Positions 1 to 9,744 of a stretch of 64,000 nucleotides of DNA are shown here, piece by piece (positions within the stretch are counted from its first letter, which is position 1; each line of letters starts with the position of its first letter). Source of the stretch: Tilletia caries (taxonomy: Eukaryota; Basidiomycota; Exobasidiomycetes; Tilletiales; Tilletiaceae); NCBI GenBank assembly GCA_032718865.1, contig JALUTQ010000039.1, positions 682,001 to 746,000 on the forward strand. Direction: 5' to 3'. The notes beneath the pieces were generated by a model. The model ran no database searches and was not told where the DNA came from. It saw only the letters and a program-made list of their open reading frames with translations. Made by a program: the position numbers and the translations under genes.

Positions 1-896
1 ATAACTAACCAGTATACCAGTGGTCCTACAGGTGTGTGGGTGAAAGTGGCTCTCTCAATCACTTGATGAAACTTTATGAGACTCAGACTTCACACAGTAG
101 ACTTTAACTCTGCAATGATCTGTGATTGCTAAGTTAGTTGTCTGGGAGTGTGAGAGGAAAGAGCTGGGGGGGACCAGAAGGGAAGAAGGGCGGCGAGGGC
201 GCTCCTTTTATACCTTTCATGGTGCCCCCTGATGCGCAGCGCATTGTGTGGTGTGCGCTGCGCTGAGGTGTGGTGATGTGGATGCGTCGGTGTGCTGGTG
301 AGTCACAAGAGTCACAGCCACGTGACAACTGACGCGTCAGATAGTAGTCATCCAACAGTCACCATAAATCACCCAGCAGTCAATACACAGTCATCCTTTG
401 ACACGGGCTAAATACATACACAGTCATACAGTCATCATGGGAGCAGGGACGAGTCAAAGGGGAAGTGTGAGTGTGGCGAGGTGAGGTGAGAGGAAGCGGT
501 GGTGAGTGGTGCGCGCGGTGCGCATGGTGAGCGTTGGTTCACCACGCGAAAATGTGTTTCGATGGTAAATTCGCGTGAACCAACACTTCACCAAAATTGT
601 AAACAACACGCACCATATGTGGCACGTGACGCGCACCACGCGTTGGGCGCCTGAGAAACCAACGCGCACCACGCGTCGCACACCACACGCGCCACGTGAA
701 AATTGTCGACGCGCGGCGCGTCTCAGGTGAGAAAAATAAAAAAAACAACGCGCACCACATATCGCGCGCGCAGAGAAAAACAATCCGCACCACGCGTCGG
801 TCACCACGCGTCGGTACGGGTGAGAGGATAGAAATGTTAACTTGTGAAGTGCTGAATAATGTACGCGTGGCACCTACATATGTCAGACACCTTACA
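1..896 (-). repeat. 3' LTR (left copy, cut by the window edge)
   Basis: Matches 8099-8989 almost base for base. It differs in the length of a G run near 167, a C run near 226, A runs near 549 and 735, and one base near 848. It ends in CTTACA next to a purine tract (on the minus strand) at 897-908, as expected for a 3' LTR. Its first 7 bases, known from the right copy, are outside the window. Confidence 0.95.
204..212 (-). promoter_or_regulatory. LTR TATA box and upstream ACGCGT cluster
   Basis: On the minus strand the LTR carries TATAAAAGG (204-212; same at 8301-8309 in the 5' LTR), a plausible core promoter. Upstream of it in U3, towards higher coordinates, ACGCGT occurs six times (332, 638, 671, 792, 806, 863), most within a repeated CACCACGCGT context. 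CACGTG occurs near 319. ACGCGT is the MCB box bound by MBF-type factors in fungi; its use here is inferred from sequence only. Confidence 0.55.
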
Positions 897-908
897 TCCT
901 CCCCTTCT
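897..908 (-). other. polypurine tract of the retrotransposon
   Basis: On the minus strand AGAAGGGGAGGA lies directly against the first base (TGTAAGG...) of the 3' LTR. This is the position and composition of the plus-strand primer of LTR retrotransposons. Confidence 0.85.
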
Positions 909-1033
909 GGGCTGACATGTCAGTCAAAAGAGTTTTTTTCACCAAAGTGTAATTTTTTTGAAGAAGTCAAGAAAGAGGGAAATCCTTTTGTGGAGGGAGA
1001 ATAGTGGAGAGACAAAGGGAGCAGTGAGAAACT

Positions 1034-1699
1034 TTAAGGGTGAGAGTGGGAGTAGGGGGCAAAGCGGCGGAGACAGTAGCGGTAAGCGGGGTTGTGGAGG
1101 AGATAGGGGTGGTGAGTGTTACCATCGGCAGCTACAATAAGTTGGGCCGCCATGTTGACCCCGTCCGCGTGGTTGAGTTGGCGGAGTGAGTGGCGAGACC
1201 ACGACTGTTGAGACCACCGGGATTCCGGAAGAAAGTAAAACCGGGAGCCGGCGAGTCGGAGTCGGGCTCGAAGGTGTCGGTCGAGGCGCTCGTTCTCGGC
1301 CGTAAGTCGATCATTCTCAGCCTGGAGCTGAGCAGTTGCTTGGGCAACCGCTTCCTCCAGCTCAGGACGGAGAAACGGCTTCATGTACATAAAGTAACAA
1401 GCCCTAGTATTAGCTGACATCATTGAGAAGGTACTAAATACGTAGTGAAGGGCGGTGTCGACGGCGGTTTGAATGTGCTGTGACTGAGGAACAAATGGAA
1501 GTGGGTCGCCATCTTGTTCGGAATCGGTTTCGCCGTTCGGGAGCCGTTCTTGAGTGTAGAAACCGAAAGACTGCAGAACCGGATCCTCTTGTTCGTCCTT
1601 GATGACCAGAGAGTCGTTGGGAGAGTAGGAAGGGTGAGGAGTGTTGTCGCGAGGAGTGCGAGGAGGGATCCGAGGATCAGAAGTGTGTGTATAAGTCAT
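1034..1699 (-). CDS. extra ORF downstream of integrase in the chromovirus (ORF3)
   Basis: A 221-residue reading frame from the ATG at 1699, intact although gag-pol is broken. It can be extended upstream to 1891 in frame, but the later ATG sits about 70 bp below a TATA-like box. The start is Pro/Ser/Thr-rich, followed by an acidic patch. A middle helix (about residues 120-165) has a leucine/glutamate heptad pattern (LQAENDRLTAENERL) typical of a coiled coil, then an Arg-rich stretch and a Tyr/His-rich tail. I recognise no enzyme, envelope or signal peptide. It lies between integrase and the 3' LTR, where chromoviruses normally have only non-coding sequence. It could be a captured host fragment, a regulator or an accidental ORF. 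Confidence 0.55.
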   Translation of the reverse strand: MTYTHTSDPRIPPRTPRDNTPHPSYSPNDSLVIKDEQEDPVLQSFGFYTQERLPNGETDSEQDGDPLPFVPQSQHIQTAVDTALHYVFSTFSMMSANTRACYFMYMKPFLRPELEEAVAQATAQLQAENDRLTAENERLDRHLRARLRLAGSRFYFLPESRWSQQSWSRHSLRQLNHADGVNMAAQLIVAADGNTHHPYLLHNPAYRYCLRRFAPYSHSHP

Positions 1700-1768
1700 G
1701 TGTGTGTGTGTGTGTGAGAGTGTGTTTTGATGAGTAGAATCAGTCAATTCTCCCTCACGACACTGTCT

Positions 1769-1776
1769 CTTATATA
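1769..1776 (-). promoter_or_regulatory. TATA-like box in front of ORF3
   Basis: On the minus strand TATATAAG stands about 70 bp before the ATG at 1699, with a CA-rich leader ((CA)n next to the ATG). It suggests a separate internal transcript for ORF3. This is inference from position only. Confidence 0.4.
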
Positions 1777-1891
1777 GCTTTCTCTCTGCCCATCCACGGC
1801 GACCATCAGCAGTGTGCTGCGCACCGCAGCAAGCGTTCAGGAGCGCAAGATTGGATTGCTTTGAGTGGTGTTCAACTCGATGCCGATGCAA

Positions 1892-2235
1892 CGTAGAGGT
1901 GAAGTGCTGAGCGGTGTTGAGTGAAGGTGTGGTCAGGAACGGGTTAAAACTCCGTCCCGATTTTTCGGCGTTTGAGGTTCTAGACCATGCAAGGCACTGC
2001 CATTTATCTGCAGGTACCCAGGTCCCAGCACATATTCAAAGGTCTAGAATGTAGGTGCAGATACTCCGACGGGACCCTCGTTCCTGCGTCATGCACGGTA
2101 CGCCTCTAAGTGCTGCGTATTTGTTTAATTGAGGTTTTCGGTATTTTTTTTCTTTTGTGTTTTTTGTGTAAAGGACTCAAGTGTTTTTTGTGTAAAGGAC
2201 TCAACGCTGTCAGATCGTAGTCACGTGCTGCACGT
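1892..2235. other. retrotransposon spacer between ORF3 and pol
   Basis: No convincing reading frame on either strand. There is a short tandem duplication on the plus strand around 2150-2205 (GTGTTTTTTGTGTAAAGGAC twice). Probably non-coding element sequence between the pol stop and ORF3. Confidence 0.5.
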
Positions 2236-2490
2236 TTATGATCTGACCAAGCCTGAGGTGTGAGTACCTTGAGGTAGCATGTCGGGCTGGTGTACACCAT
2301 GAAGCTCCAAGTACTTGTCCAGCACAGAGAGTCGGTTGCAATTCTCAATTGGCTCCCAGGTGTTCTCTCCAGTCGACCATAGTACAAGCAGCTGAAGGCG
2401 GGCGGATAGCCAACGATGACCGAGGACATCTTCCACTTGCCACTCTTCATCCTCATTTGTACCAAAGTCATAAAATGCTTTTTGGTTCAC
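2236..2490 (-). pseudogene. C-terminal chromodomain of the pol polyprotein
   Basis: The frame encodes a short chromodomain: a WQVEDVLGHR-like first strand, an LLVLWS core strand, then the ENTWEPIENC motif and a terminal helix. In chromoviruses this domain follows integrase and steers integration to particular chromatin marks. Here it overlaps the end of the integrase frame (2468-2490) but is in another frame, so one frame change separates them. An aromatic-cage tryptophan (NTWEP) is present. Confidence 0.85.
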
Positions 2491-4759
2491 GACCAGGAAA
2501 CAACTTATCGTCGTTCGGTACGTGAGGCTTCAGGAGGCTACTGTGAAACGTTGGGTGGATCCGGCGATCCTTTAGTTCTTTAGGTAACTCAATGGTGAAT
2601 GCATCCTGCTCCACAAGACACTTGGCGATCTTGTACGGGCCAAGGTATCGTGGCAGTAACTTAGATGCTCGTCCTGTTGGAAGCTTAAGATTCTTGGTGG
2701 ACAAGTAGACCAAGTCGCCTACCTGGTACGGTTCTGTGACTGACCGACGCTTATTAGCTTGCGTGGTCTGTCGGGTGCGAGAGGCGATGATGCTGTCGTG
2801 AGCAGCCATCATGTTGAGCTTAATCTTTTCGTGGTACTGTCGAACGCCTTTGAATGGGCTGATCTTGCTGGAGGATGCAGGGTTCGGAACCATGACTGGG
2901 TTGAAACCGTAAAGCATTTCGAAGGGGCTGAATCCAGTGGTCTGGTTCGTTTGTGAGTTCATTGCGAACTCGGCAGCTGTCAGCCGATCCTTCCAGTCCT
3001 TCTGGTCAGCGCTGACCATGGATCGCAGGATCTGGATGGCGGTTCGGTTGGCCCGTTCGGTGGCGCCGTCAGTCTCGGGATGGTACGCTGTCGAGAAGCG
3101 CAACCTTGTTCCTTGAAGGCGGTGGAGTTCTTGCCAGAACGTTGACTTCCAGCGTGTGTCTTGGTCAGAGATGATGCTCTCTGGCAAACCGTGGAGTCGG
3201 TAGATCCCGTCGTAGATGAGCTTGGCAGACCCCGAAGCGGTGACTGTTGTCGTTGTCGGAATGAGATGTACCATTGAACTGTACAAACAAATGACAACCA
3301 ATAGGAAGTCAAAGCCATCTTCCGTCAAGGGCAACGGTCCGACGAAGTCGATGGCCATGCCTTTCCATGGTGTGTCCGGGACACGAATGGTATGGAGCTT
3401 GCCTTGAGGGGATGTGGGTGATGTCTTGGTAACCGCGCAGGGTCCACAGGATTTGACAAACGCTTCAACGTCTTTGACCATGCGAGGCCAGAAGTAGTAT
3501 CTGCGGAGTTCTGTGAGAGTCTTAAGTGAACCAAGGTGTCCAAGGCCTTTGTGAGTACTGTCGATCAGAAGCTCCGTCACCCTCCTACCTTTAAAAAGGG
3601 CCCCTGGGATGCAAAGAGTGCGACTGCCATCATCTTGCTTGCGCCACAGGAACTCGTCCTCGACCTCGAAGTGGACGGTGTGGTCTTCAGGTTTGGACCA
3701 GATGATGCGGAAGAATATGTCGCTAGCGTAGTCGGCTTGGATGGCAGGAGAGAGGTCGTCGCCGAGACCATTGACGTTGATGGCGGTTTTGATCGCATCA
3801 GGTAGAGATGGTCGAGTAGGCGGCGTGTGTTCGGCGGCGTTGGGTGCCGAGACTTGCCGACGCCCGTTGTTGGCGCCCGTTGTGTTGCGCCGGATCGCAG
3901 CAGTATACAAGTTTGGAGGACCGTCGTCGTCATCGCTGAGGCGCGCGTCGGCGTTGACATAGTCGTGAGGCTCCGAAGGGACCTTTGGGTCTTCCCAGAA
4001 GCGGGAGAGGTAGTCTGCGACCACATTTGTTTCACCAGCTACATACTGAATGGTATATGTGAAACGCGAGAGGTATTCAAGCCAGCGAATTTGTCGACCG
4101 CTGAGTGTCTTCTGAGTCTGTAGATACTCAAGGCTGCGGTGGTCCGTGATGATTGTGAACTGCCGTCCTAGCAGTTGGTCCTCCCATTTCATCAACGCCT
4201 CAAGCACGGCAAGCAGCTCTTGCTCATGCGTTCGATAGTTCATTTGCGCAGAGTTGAACTTGCGGCTGTGGAACCCAGCGGGCCGCATTGTTTGCCAGGT
4301 TTGGCCCTGGCCGTACAGGCCACCGACGCCAGACGTGGAGGCGTCGGTAACAACAAAGATAGGCTCTTTATTGTGTGCCGGATCGATTGGTTTCAGAATG
4401 GGAGCGTTGGCGGCAGCGCGTTGTAGTTGCGCCAGACACGCGACCTGTAAGGGACCCCATTCGAACGGCTGTCCTTTCTGCGTGAGCTTGGAGATGGGGC
4501 TCGTCATTGTGGAAAGGTTTGGGAAGAACTGGGCAAGGTACTGGACCAGTCCAAGAAAACGCTGAACCTCTTTGACTGTACTCATCTCCTTCCAGGCGAT
4601 AATCTTGCTCAGTTTATCCTCATCCGCATGTAGGCCGTTATCATCAATAACGTGCCCTAGACAAATCATGGACTTCGAATATAGATCCATTTTTGTCCTT
4701 CGAGAGGTAGAGCTCAGCCCGCCTGAGTATGTCGAACACGGTGGCAAGGTGCTCCTCAT
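2468..4759 (-). pseudogene. pol: end of RT, RNase H and integrase
   Basis: A 763-residue open frame. The first ~100 residues are the end of the reverse transcriptase (CLGHVIDDNGL, then FLGLVQYLAQFFP). RNase H follows with VVTDASTSGVGG and the DHRSLEYLQT segment. The integrase has the HHCC finger (HKGLGH ... CGPC), the DDE core (AIDFVGPLP; IISDQDTRW; HPETDGATERAN) and a GPY/F-like module (LPRYLGPYKI). All three catalytic acidic residues are visible. The frame is long and intact but joins its upstream (RT palm) and downstream (chromodomain) parts only through frame changes. Confidence 0.9.
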
Positions 4760-5360
4760 GTTCTTCTAGAGTGTCGGAAAATATAAAGATATCGTCCAAG
4801 TACGCGTGGGCAAACCTGCCGATGATTTCTCGGAAGAGGAACATCATCAGCTGCTGGGCTGTACTAGGGACGTTACAGTCTCCTTGCTGAGCCACGAGGC
4901 TGACAAAAGTGCCGAATGGCGTAGCAAACGCCGTCTTTCCGACATCCTCTGGGATGATACGGATTTGCTCGAAGAAGTCGGCTTGATCCAGCTTGGAGCG
5001 GAACTTTGCTCGAGCTACGTCACGTCGAATCACGTCTTGATCGGGAAACGGAGTGACGTCCTTGTGAGTGTTGTCGTTGCGTTGCCTTGCGTCGACTACC
5101 GTACGAATACGGTTATCCTTTTTGGGGATTGGCATCATTGGCATTGCAGCGGGAACGCTGGCTCGTTGCCACCAGCCAGCTTCTGTGTAAGTGTTGATCT
5201 TGTCGATGTATGCTTGTCGGAATTGTTCCGGACATTTGGCCGGTCGACTGGTAGGTCGGTAATTTTTCGTCGATAAGTGGAATTGAATGGTTGATCTCCC
5301 GAAAAGGGGGGGAGCTTCAACGGACGTGGACCCCACAGGTCTTTCGTGCTTGTCATCCAT
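4644..5360 (-). pseudogene. pol: reverse transcriptase fingers and palm
   Basis: Contains MMPIPKKDNRIRTVVDAR, a KLDQADFFEQIRI segment (first catalytic Asp), FATPFGTF and the YLDD box within HAYLDDIFIFSD. These are the core blocks of a Ty3/gypsy RT. The frame ends near 4690 at a run of T (ATTTTTG on the plus strand), where the sequence continues in the next frame of the downstream pol ORF. At the upstream end a run of seven G (about 5306) marks another frame change. No in-frame stop lies within the palm. Confidence 0.88.
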
Positions 5361-5704
5361 TTATCGCGAAGACGGTCAATGATCGTGTCCTGTACTGATA
5401 CTGCCAGTGAAGCGGGCATCAGTGGATCATCCTGACAAATCTCGGTATGTACCGTCTTGACAATCTTCACGCCTGAAGGCTCAGTTGCACGCGTAAAGTT
5501 TACTGTTGCAAGGCGTCCGATCTTGGGAGAGACCAAGACTTTATCCTTGACGAATCTAGAGTGAGAGATTCCGTAAGTCGACAGAGGCGCCTTGCGGACC
5601 AAGAGCGCCGGCTTCTTCTTTGGAGTCGGAATTTCTTTGGTGTTGAAGATCAACTGGGTAGGATTTGTTTTGTAGATGACCTCGTTGGCGGAAACATCCA
5701 GCAA
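5135..5704 (-). pseudogene. pol: protease-RT linker region
   Basis: Continues the polyprotein from the protease frame (through motifs such as TNPTQLIFNTKEIPTPKKK) to the start of RT near DLWGPRPLKLPPF. It lies in a different frame from both neighbours. The switch at the upstream side coincides with a T7 run near 5718 and the one at the downstream side with the G7 run near 5306. No domain of known activity is visible in the linker itself. Confidence 0.7.
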
Positions 5705-6537
5705 GACACCGAAGTCTTTTTTTGATAAGAGGTGCCTAGAATGGCATCGTACCTATCGATGTTCAGGATGTCAAAATAGCGTTCTTTGTTCGAACACGCG
5801 CCGTGAATCACTTTGACGAAACAAGCGCGGTTGATCTTGCCACGGGAACCTGTGATGGCGAGTTGCAAAGGCGAGGGCTCATCCAGTTTGAACGAAGGCA
5901 ATTTATGCGTATCGACAAAAGACGCCGAAATGAGATCTGCTGTAGATCCGGAATCAAACAAGGCTTTGGCCTCGTATCCATTGATCTTGATCTTGGCTAC
6001 GATCGGATGAACCAACGGCGGCCGGTGCTCCGAGACCTTCGATGCGTCACCGAAAGGAGCCTTGGCATTGGAGACGTTAGACTCGCGCGTAACGATAGGT
6101 TTGGCGGCAGGGGCTTTGTGGGCGACACCATTGCACATGAGAGGAGTCTCATCATCCTCGTCGGTCATGTTATTGGAGTTCAGGCCCTCACTGTCTTCAT
6201 CTTCGTCAAGCCACCCGTCTTCATCACGGGCTTCATCATCTTCTTGAAAGAGAATGACGCCAGGCTCAGAGCACTCTTCTGCGTCATCTGTACCCTGATC
6301 GGCGGGTTCAGATTCCTTCATGTCAATCATGTTTGAGCGGAGTCGCTTTGGGCAGTGCGGCGACCAGTGGCCGAAGGCGCCACAAGTACGGCATTGGTCT
6401 GTAGGCTTTGCGCCTGTAGGCCTCATAGCCGGAGCTGCCGTGTTACGGATGGGGCTGGCGGCCGATGGGCGGTTCACCGGAACCATCGGTCGGTATACCG
6501 GAGCCGATCCTTTTTGGTCGATTGAATCCCTGGCCAT
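5650..6537 (-). pseudogene. gag zinc knuckle and aspartic protease
   Basis: Near residue 48 is a CX2CX4HX4C zinc knuckle (CRTCGAFGHWSPHC), the nucleic-acid binding end of gag. A very acidic linker follows (DEDEDSEG). Around residue 195 is the retropepsin motif ALFDSGSTADLIS and, later, an ILGTSY flap/end motif. A CCHC box directly before a DSG protease is the usual gag-pol join in this group. The frame ends soon after the protease at a T7 run. Confidence 0.88.
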
Positions 6538-6692
6538 TCGAGGGACGATTAGGCTGATTAAGCCGGGAAGTGCGGGGAGTGTCCTTGCGGTCTTCCGTGC
6601 GAGTCGGTGCAGCTTTAGTCATGGATCCAGCGTAGCGTTGGGCGCGTTCTTGATCCATGGCAGCCTGCACAATGTCTTCCCAAGGCGAAAGC

Positions 6693-7490
6693 TCAGCATC
6701 TATGCCGCGGTTGGCGATGATGGCCGCGCTCAGATTGCTTTTTCATACCTTTGAGCAATCGACGGTTGAGAGCGACTGGACTGGGGTACTCGGTCATCTG
6801 ATCGGCGAGCTTGAGAATGTATGCCTGGAAAGCGTGGATATCTTTCGATCCTTGGTCCGCGCTTTCGAATTTGTCCGCTGCTTGTCGTGAGAGTTCATCG
6901 ACCAAGAAGTTGCGACGGAGTGCGACCATGACGTCCGTCGCGGTCCACGACTTAGCGTGAGGAGCGACGTGGCGCCAGTACCAATCCAACGGGTCGGCTA
7001 GCAGGTACCCGCCAATCAAGTTAACCTTGAGACGTTCTGAGAGCGGGGCGTGAACCTTAAAGTAATGGGCTACCGAGTGAACCCAGTCGGTGAACAGCTG
7101 GAGTGATCGGTCTCCCTTCCATTTCTCTGGAGAGGTCATCTTGATCCCGGCGCGAGTGAGCTCCGACTTGTCTCCGGGGAGGTCGTCGTCGTCTTGATCG
7201 GTTGAATTCATGATCTCCGAGATCTTTCTGTCGACGCCGTAGAGGATGGAGGTCATGGGAACACTCTGGTGTCGTATCGTTTGCGTGGGGAACGACATAC
7301 GGCCTGGCGCCGGTGCCGAGGCTCGGGGTTGCTGGCGCGCCTCACTTGCACGAGGCGGCAGGAGCCCGGCGCGGCGGAGTCGATCGTTCTGTCGTTCGCG
7401 AAGAACTGATTCAGAGTCAGGGAGAGCGGACTCTCTGATGGGTTGGTTCACTGGAGCCTGCCGGACGGGAGGGTCAAGAACAGGCACTTG
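6693..7490 (-). pseudogene. gag capsid-like core
   Basis: The frame gives a Pro-rich stretch, then a helical region (EKWKGDRSLQLFTDWVHSVA, PLDWYWRHVAPHA, VALRRNFLVDELS) that resembles the Ty3/gypsy retrotransposon gag (capsid) fold, which has a similar W...F..W pattern. It ends at a stop after YPSPVALNRRLLKGMKK, before the zinc knuckle frame begins at 6670. The same frame stays open up to 7850, but upstream of about 7490 the better frame is that of the next entry. Confidence 0.75.
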
Positions 7491-7911
7491 AGGAACCGGA
7501 ATGTTTCGAATGTTTTGGTTGTTTTTGACGTTTTTTCTGGAGGATAGTTTGGCGGATGAGATCGATTCGATTCTGTCGAGACATGATTTGAAACTCGAGT
7601 TCCAATTCCTCGACGCTGAGCTCGTGGAGATCTTTCTCTGGAGCTTCAGTTCCGACTTGAGACGCAGCGGCGATGCTATCGTCGTTATCGGATTTGTTGA
7701 TGTTGCGGATGGTGTCCGCGAGAGATGAGTTGCCCTTTTGATTGGGCTCTTGATGTTCTCCCGTGTCCTCGTCGCCTTGAAAGGACTCCGAGGTAAGTCT
7801 AGGGACTTCGGGAGGTTGAGCTTGACCCTGGGAAGCACCAGCGATGTCATCAGCAGCAGAAGCGGCGGCTTCGCTGCCTTCGTGAAGGTCTTTACGCTTC
7901 TTGGGTGCCAT
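7474..7911 (-). pseudogene. gag N-terminal part
   Basis: Starts at the ATG at 7911 about 180 bp inside the 5' LTR (MAPKKRKDLHEG), with a basic PKKRK cluster that could act as a nuclear signal. It is Ser/Glu-rich, then forms an amphipathic helix (VEELELEFQIMSRQNRIDLIRQ). The frame ends at 7474, next to a T6 run, where the capsid-like frame takes over. Assigned to gag by position; the sequence itself is not diagnostic. Confidence 0.65.
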
Positions 7912-8069
7912 TGTAAGACTCAGTAAACCTTTTGGTCACAGAGGTCTTTGAGAGTTAAAAAAGTGTAAGATTTCCTAGTTATAAGGTCGTTGCAAACACA
8001 ATAGAATTGGTGTTGGACAGTCGGACGCGTAGTACCGCTCGTTGTATAGAGACAGAAGTGACGCGCTGC

Positions 8070-8091
8070 TGAACTTTGGCCTATGCTACTA
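8070..8091 (-). other. expected primer binding site region
   Basis: On the minus strand the bases right after the 5' LTR read TAGTAGCATAGGCCAAAG. This does not start with the TGG that pairs with a tRNA CCA end, and I cannot assign a tRNA. The PBS may be shifted or mutated, or the element may be self-primed like Tf1. Confidence 0.4.
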
Positions 8092-8989
8092 TGTTTAGAT
8101 AACTAACCAGTATACCAGTGGTCCTACAGGTGTGTGGGTGAAAGTGGCTCTCTCAATCACTTGATGAAACTTTATGAGACTCAGACTTCACACAGTAGAC
8201 TTTAACTCTGCAATGATCTGTGATTGCTAAGTTAGTTGTCTGGGAGTGTGAGAGGAAAGAGCTGGGGGGACCAGAAGGGAAGAAGGGCGGCGAGGGCGCT
8301 CCTTTTATACCTTTCATGGTGCCCCTGATGCGCAGCGCATTGTGTGGTGTGCGCTGCGCTGAGGTGTGGTGATGTGGATGCGTCGGTGTGCTGGTGAGTC
8401 ACAAGAGTCACAGCCACGTGACAACTGACGCGTCAGATAGTAGTCATCCAACAGTCACCATAAATCACCCAGCAGTCAATACACAGTCATCCTTTGACAC
8501 GGGCTAAATACATACACAGTCATACAGTCATCATGGGAGCAGGGACGAGTCAAAGGGGAAGTGTGAGTGTGGCGAGGTGAGGTGAGAGGAAGCGGTGGTG
8601 AGTGGTGCGCGCGGTGCGCATGGTGAGCGTTGGTTCACCACGCGAAAAATGTGTTTCGATGGTAAATTCGCGTGAACCAACACTTCACCAAAATTGTAAA
8701 CAACACGCACCATATGTGGCACGTGACGCGCACCACGCGTTGGGCGCCTGAGAAACCAACGCGCACCACGCGTCGCACACCACACGCGCCACGTGAAAAT
8801 TGTCGACGCGCGGCGCGTCTCAGGTGAGAAAATAAAAACAACGCGCACCACATATCGCGCGCGCAGAGAAAAACAATCCGCACCACGCGTCGGTCACCAC
8901 GCGTCGGTACGGGTGAGAGGATAGAAATGTTAACTTGTGAGGTGCTGAATAATGTACGCGTGGCACCTACATATGTCAGACACCTTACA
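8092..8989 (-). repeat. 5' LTR (right copy, complete)
   Basis: A full 898-bp LTR. On the plus strand it runs from TGTTTAG to CTTACA, i.e. TG...CA ends in both directions. It carries TATAAAAGG on the minus strand (8301-8309) and the same ACGCGT-rich U3 as the left copy. The flanking base run GCAAT at 8990-8994 would be the target duplication; its partner lies left of the window. Confidence 0.95.
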
Positions 8990-9470
8990 GCAATGGTCTC
9001 TGCTGACGGCGTGGCATCGCTGGCGTCCGCTTCAGCTGGCTGTATAATCGAAAAAGGAGATGAGCAACGCTGAACCAGACAGCGCGGGAGTGTGTTGCTA
9101 ATGTACTGACCTGTTCGTGCTCCTGTGGGAGGGACTGTTCGGGAAGTGCTGAGGGAGCAGGAGCTTCTGTCTCTTCTTGCGCTGGTGCTGGATCTGTCGC
9201 TGGCACTGACACTGGCACTGGCACTGGCACGGGGAACACCGGTGCTGGCGAGCTCATGTCTGCGAGTGCTGAGGGCGAGAGGGACGGCCTGTGTAGATCG
9301 ATGCTGGAAGGGCGTGATCCGCCGTCGAGGGAAGTCCGCGCGTTGACGGAGAGGTTCTTCTGTGACTGGCGTTCTTCCTGGGCCTGTTGCCTGCTTTGCT
9401 CTGCCTGTTGCTGGAAGCGCTGTATGAGAGAAGAGACTTTGGCGCTGTTGGATTCGTCTGGCAGTGGCAT
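8990..9470 (-). pseudogene. 5' part of a host gene split by the retrotransposon
   Basis: From the ATG at 9470 exon 1 (to 9111) encodes MPLPDESNSAKVSSLIQRF, then a Gln-rich helix, a Ser-rich linker and a Val-Pro tract made by GGCACT-type tandem repeats. A 71-nt intron (GTCAGT at 9110 to TATACAG at 9040) leads to a second exon. That exon keeps an open acidic Ala/Ser frame (PAEADASDATPSAETI) until it is cut inside a codon at 8990 by the LTR. The rest of the gene should lie left of the window beyond the other LTR. The product is not recognised. If transcribed now, the frame would read on into the LTR for roughly 110 codons. Confidence 0.6.
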
Positions 9471-9744
9471 TGGCGTTGGCCTGTCCTCCCCTTTACTTAC
9501 CCAGTGAGCGAGCTGTTAGAGAGGTGTGAGTGTGTGACAGCGGGAAGGTGAGCAGGTCAAAGGTGAGCAGGTGATCGTCCGCGACGTGGAGGGGCCTTCG
9601 ATTCGCTGTCTGTGCGTCTCCTCGCTGCCCCTCATCCCTCAACGCCTCAACCGCCGGCACCACGTGGCTTCCCACTCACTCAATCGCCGACAGCACTCAC
9701 CCACGCCTTGAAATCGCTCACAGGAGTCAGGATGGCGACTGCGA
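9471..9744. promoter_or_regulatory. upstream region of the split gene
   Basis: Between the ATG at 9470 (minus strand) and the TIR element at 9745. No clear reading frame. It probably holds the leader and proximal promoter of the split gene. Confidence 0.4.

Larger units (their letters stand above)
1..8989 (-). mobile_element. Ty3/gypsy LTR retrotransposon (chromovirus), minus strand
   Basis: Two near-identical LTRs (1-896 and 8092-8989) enclose, read on the minus strand, gag with a CCHC zinc knuckle, an aspartic protease, reverse transcriptase, RNase H, integrase and a C-terminal chromodomain. The order RT-RNaseH-integrase is that of Ty3/gypsy (Metaviridae), and the chromodomain places it among chromoviruses. 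The minus-strand 5' LTR is the right one. The right LTR starts TG and ends CA in both orientations; about 7 bases of the left LTR lie before the window. Aligned by eye, the LTRs differ by four single-run length changes and one substitution, which suggests a recent insertion. The coding part is broken by several frame changes. It sits inside a host gene (8990-9470). Confidence 0.95.

Noticed and set aside
1034..1891. ORF3 as an envelope-like gene
   Set aside because: No signal peptide, transmembrane segment or furin-like site; a coiled coil alone does not support it.
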